From NCBI GenBank assembly GCA_034687125.1, contig JAQGBZ010000290.1, positions 1 through 64,000 of the forward strand: a stretch of 64,000 nt of DNA, written 5' to 3'. Source of the DNA: Neelides folsomi (Eukaryota > Arthropoda > Collembola > Neelipleona > Neelidae). How positions within the stretch are numbered: the stretch's first letter is position 1; the number at the start of each line of letters is the position of its first letter. This document shows positions 62,001-64,000 of this stretch, piece by piece. The position numbers and the translations under genes were made by a program. The notes beneath the pieces are model-generated. The model ran no database searches. It had not been told where the DNA came from and saw only the letters and a program-made list of their open reading frames with translations.

Positions 62001-62431
62001 AAGTTTTAAGGTAAATTAACATAATTTTACATTTTTCATGCAACATATTTTCTAAACAATTAGCTAACAATACAACGATTATTGTAATTGAGATTTAAAA
62101 TTTTTATATTATTATTTACAGTCGAATTCAAGTACTGAGTCGGAATCAATTCCATTTGCAAATGATAATGCTGGAACAATTAAGCAACAAAAATCTAATT
62201 CTCGTATTCAACCAGCTCCAATTGAATCTCATAATGGCATCAATACAGGTATTTTTTTTAACTTAATAAAAATTCAAAATTTTCTATTTTTTCTATTATC
62301 AATATTAAGATAAAAATTTTATTTCGCTTTCAGGAACAGGCGACGTACTAAATGACATTGGTAACATGTTAGCAGACCTCACCGATGAACTTGACGCTAT
62401 TTTGGAGCAAGAAATGAGTTCGAAACGTTGA
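49369..62431 (+). CDS. ckn: Caskin homologue (two SAM domains, Pro-rich, caskin C-terminal helix)
   Basis: Join of 49369-50032, 55087-55362, 55529-55653, 57725-57976, 58607-58912, 59009-59221, 59422-59508, 60475-60624, 60847-62010, 62122-62248, 62334-62431; about 1153 residues, all phases consistent. Caskins are synaptic and axonal scaffold proteins; family members bind CASK and LAR phosphatase signalling through the SAM region. Layout: Ser/Arg-rich N-terminal region 1-541, SAM1 ~542-606 ([20 protein letters not shown]), SAM2 ~613-675 ([19 protein letters not shown]), Pro/Ser-rich 692-1120 with three polyproline runs, C-terminal helix 1121-1145 ([20 protein letters not shown]). The SAM pair and the C-terminal helix match vertebrate Caskin1/2 closely. 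Vertebrate caskins begin with six ankyrin repeats and an SH3 domain; neither is visible. The start at 49369 is the first Met in an open frame reaching back to 49192, so the true start or upstream exon is uncertain. Confidence 0.9.
50033..55086. other. 5-kb ckn intron
   Basis: No supported coding exon. A GC-richer stretch near 52190-52400 has a + ORF followed by GTGAGC/GTGAGT-like donors and might be an alternative exon, but no phase-consistent acceptor was evident. Confidence 0.45.
55087..55362 (+). CDS. ckn: ckn exon: Ser-rich linker
   Basis: Acceptor TTAATTGTAG completes Ile; [20 protein letters not shown] and a serine run ([13 protein letters not shown]) follow. Donor GTAAAT, phase 1. Confidence 0.88.
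55529..55653 (+). CDS. ckn: ckn exon: linker
   Basis: Acceptor TTTAATTTCAG completes Asp; [20 protein letters not shown] onward, ending MHQ at CAG/GTAAAG, phase 0. Confidence 0.88.
57725..57976 (+). CDS. ckn: ckn exon: Gly/Ser/His-rich linker
   Basis: Acceptor [28 protein letters not shown] onward to IDMTQ at CAG/GTAAAG. 84 codons, phase 0 on both sides, so it could be skipped in frame. Confidence 0.87.
58607..58912 (+). CDS. ckn: ckn exon: Ser-rich region with pre-SAM EEI motif
   Basis: Acceptor [25 protein letters not shown] onward. Near the end, [17 protein letters not shown] resembles the EEIW motif of the CASK-interaction region of vertebrate caskins, but the Trp is Cys, so CASK binding is unproven. 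Donor GTATGT. Confidence 0.88.
59009..59221 (+). CDS. ckn: ckn exon: SAM domain 1
   Basis: Acceptor GACTTGCAG. One exon encodes the whole of SAM1: [57 protein letters not shown], and ends LPDFIP at GTAAGC. SAM1 supports polymerisation of vertebrate caskins together with SAM2. Confidence 0.95.
59422..59508 (+). CDS. ckn: ckn exon: SAM domain 2, first half
   Basis: Acceptor [28 protein letters not shown] and GQGYQSVRQ. Donor CAG/GTGTGA is weaker than most here. 29 codons, phase 0. Confidence 0.92.
60475..60624 (+). CDS. ckn: ckn exon: SAM domain 2, second half
   Basis: Acceptor [29 protein letters not shown], then [14 protein letters not shown] and a short tail. Donor ATG/GTAAAT, phase 0. Confidence 0.93.
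60847..62010 (+). CDS. ckn: ckn exon: long Pro/Ser/Gln-rich region
   Basis: Acceptor TTTTTTAG. 388 codons, low-complexity and probably disordered. [15 protein letters not shown] matches the GPPPPPPKR motif of vertebrate caskins; two more runs ([17 protein letters not shown]) follow. Such runs are candidate SH3, EVH1 or profilin ligands. RRKSMD is a possible basophilic kinase site. Donor AAG/GTAAAT. Confidence 0.93.
62122..62248 (+). CDS. ckn: ckn exon: acidic/Ser linker
   Basis: Acceptor [26 protein letters not shown] onward. Donor ACAG/GTATTT, phase 1. Confidence 0.9.
62334..62431 (+). CDS. ckn: ckn terminal exon: conserved caskin C-terminal helix
   Basis: Acceptor CGCTTTCAG completes Gly. 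[20 protein letters not shown] then [12 protein letters not shown]-stop. Vertebrate caskins end in a closely similar acidic amphipathic helix; here eight further residues (QEMSSKR and Glu) extend it. Confidence 0.95.
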
Positions 62432-64000
62432 TCTTTAGTAAAATTTAATTTAGCAAATCACAAAATATTGTTTGATCTCCATCTTTGATTTAGTTGCCAA
62501 ACTTAATTAACGTTTTAACAATATGAAGACTGAAAATGGGTTTTTAAATTGACACTTAAAAATATTTAGACTTATAAAATATAAAAATAAATAGCTGTTA
62601 ATGTATGTTATAATTTTATTAAATATACTTGTTTATATAAAAATAATAACATTTTACTAATACTGTTAGATTTTTATGATCTACAATATATGGTAATAGT
62701 TTATATCAGCTCATAAATAGCTATATAAATAAATTTTAGAAAAAAATCTGTTTAATTCAAGTAACAGTTCACATTATAAATATAATGCTAAAATCATTAT
62801 ACATGTATTTACGTGTATTTACAATAAAATAAACAGATTGCCGTTCCATGAGGGGCATTCAATCTTAATGTAATATTTATTTAATTTTCAACATTAATTA
62901 TCTAAACCAGTGACTAGAAAAAATGACTTAAACATAATGTTAGTTTACTATATATTACAATATATACATCGTTTTACAATATATAAATAGAAATTATATA
63001 AAGTATAATTATTATTATATTCCTGTTAAGCACATAGAAATTATAACCAATTTCAATTAAATATCGATCATTTTACCCAACCATGTTGTTTCGTTTTATG
63101 TATGTATTTTTAAGGATCATACAGAGCACTGATTATATAAATCTAGACGATAAAAATATTACGACTGTACATGTTCTTTAAGGTACACTGTATATTATTA
63201 TAAATATTATAGTGTTTCAACTGTGACGATAAAATAAAAAATATTCTCATTAATACTTAATGGTTAGATACCTAATTATCTCTGTTTATAATGTAATAAC
63301 ACCTACTCTACTATATACCACCTAACTAAATTTGTTATAGTATAATTTAGAATTTGTTATACAAATATGTATATAAATTTCTTTGTGGTTAAACGTACCA
63401 TAGGTCTCTTAAGCATGGTACTTATTCATAAATACGGGCATTATGTAAAGCATTTTAATAATGATCGTCTTCCCTTTTATATTATTATTATTTTTAAATG
63501 TAATTACAGTTTGTAACTTTTCCCTTATATTATTAAATAATTAAAGATATTTAACCAAATGCATATAAATTGTTATATAGTATAATATAAAACCCATAAC
63601 TTATTTCAAGTTTAACTCACTTTTAGAGTTTGAGCTATGAACCAAGAATAATTTAAGCCCGTGTATTGAGTTTGAGAAGTTTACCAATATCTTACACGAT
63701 GATTGATGACTGTATTATATTATATGTTATTCATACATACCTACAACATATACCATAAATATCATACATACATTTGTGGAAAACTATTAACCAAGTTATA
63801 CTGTAATGCTATATATCAATAATGTCTATCAATATAAATTAGTTACAAAATAAAATAACATGCAGCATTAATCCACTTAACGGTTAGTATTAGGATCCAG
63901 AAAGACCTTTTAAACTGGTCTACATTCTCCATTTCATAAAATTGTTTTTAATCCGGATAAAATCTTAAGATTTGTTTGGTCATTCTACAATTAAGACATG
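62432..64000. other. ckn 3' UTR and AT-rich flank
   Basis: AATAAA at 62586-62591, about 155 nt after the stop. The rest is AT-rich with no ORF of note and no repeat structure that I could pair. Confidence 0.6.
62586..62591 (+). promoter_or_regulatory. AATAAA poly(A) signal of ckn
   Basis: First canonical hexamer downstream of the stop codon at 62429-62431. Other AT-rich variants follow, so 3' ends may be heterogeneous. Confidence 0.5.

Noticed and set aside
1-64000. CRISPR arrays, operons, phage or bacterial systems
   Set aside because: No regularly spaced direct repeats and no prokaryotic gene organisation; all supported genes are intron-split animal genes.

Overview
This looks like an AT-rich, intron-rich arthropod nuclear genome segment. 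The intron-split genes, GT-AG splice sites, AATAAA signals, many small TA-flanked inverted-repeat elements and TA/TAC-rich spacer would fit a crustacean such as a copepod, but the species is inferred and not proven. There is no bacterial gene, rRNA, tRNA or CRISPR array that I can support. Two multi-exon neuronal genes lie head-to-tail on the + strand. || Gene 1 (8650-31120) is an NMDA-type ionotropic glutamate receptor of the NR2/GRIN2 class (Nmdar2). I could chain 16 core exons in consistent phase, from the middle of the amino-terminal domain through S1, M1, pore loop, M3, S2 and M4 into the cytoplasmic tail. The start codon, signal peptide and first part of the amino-terminal domain are not seen and probably lie left of the window or in unrecognised small exons. 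The 3' end offers two phase-compatible terminal exons: one ends with the class I PDZ ligand ETVL, the other has no PDZ ligand. Each is followed by its own AATAAA. || 31121-49368 is an 18-kb spacer with two TA-flanked inverted-repeat elements, several GC-richer islands with unrecognised short ORFs, and one candidate first coding exon (Met-Gly-Trp-Gly) with a strong donor. || Gene 2 (49369-62431) is a caskin homologue (ckn): Ser-rich N-terminal region, two tandem SAM domains, a long Pro/Ser-rich region with polyproline runs, and the conserved caskin C-terminal helix. Eleven exons chain in phase, giving about 1153 residues from the first clear Met. The ankyrin repeats and SH3 domain of vertebrate caskins were not found in the window. 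|| 62432-64000 is 3' UTR and AT-rich flank. || Both genes have synapse-associated homologues: a glutamate-gated channel with a PDZ tail, and a SAM scaffold of the CASK/LAR-linked family. Their adjacency is a microsynteny worth testing. The introns and spacer carry at least seven non-autonomous inverted-repeat elements (mariner-like, one Harbinger-like, and a 917-bp foldback element).
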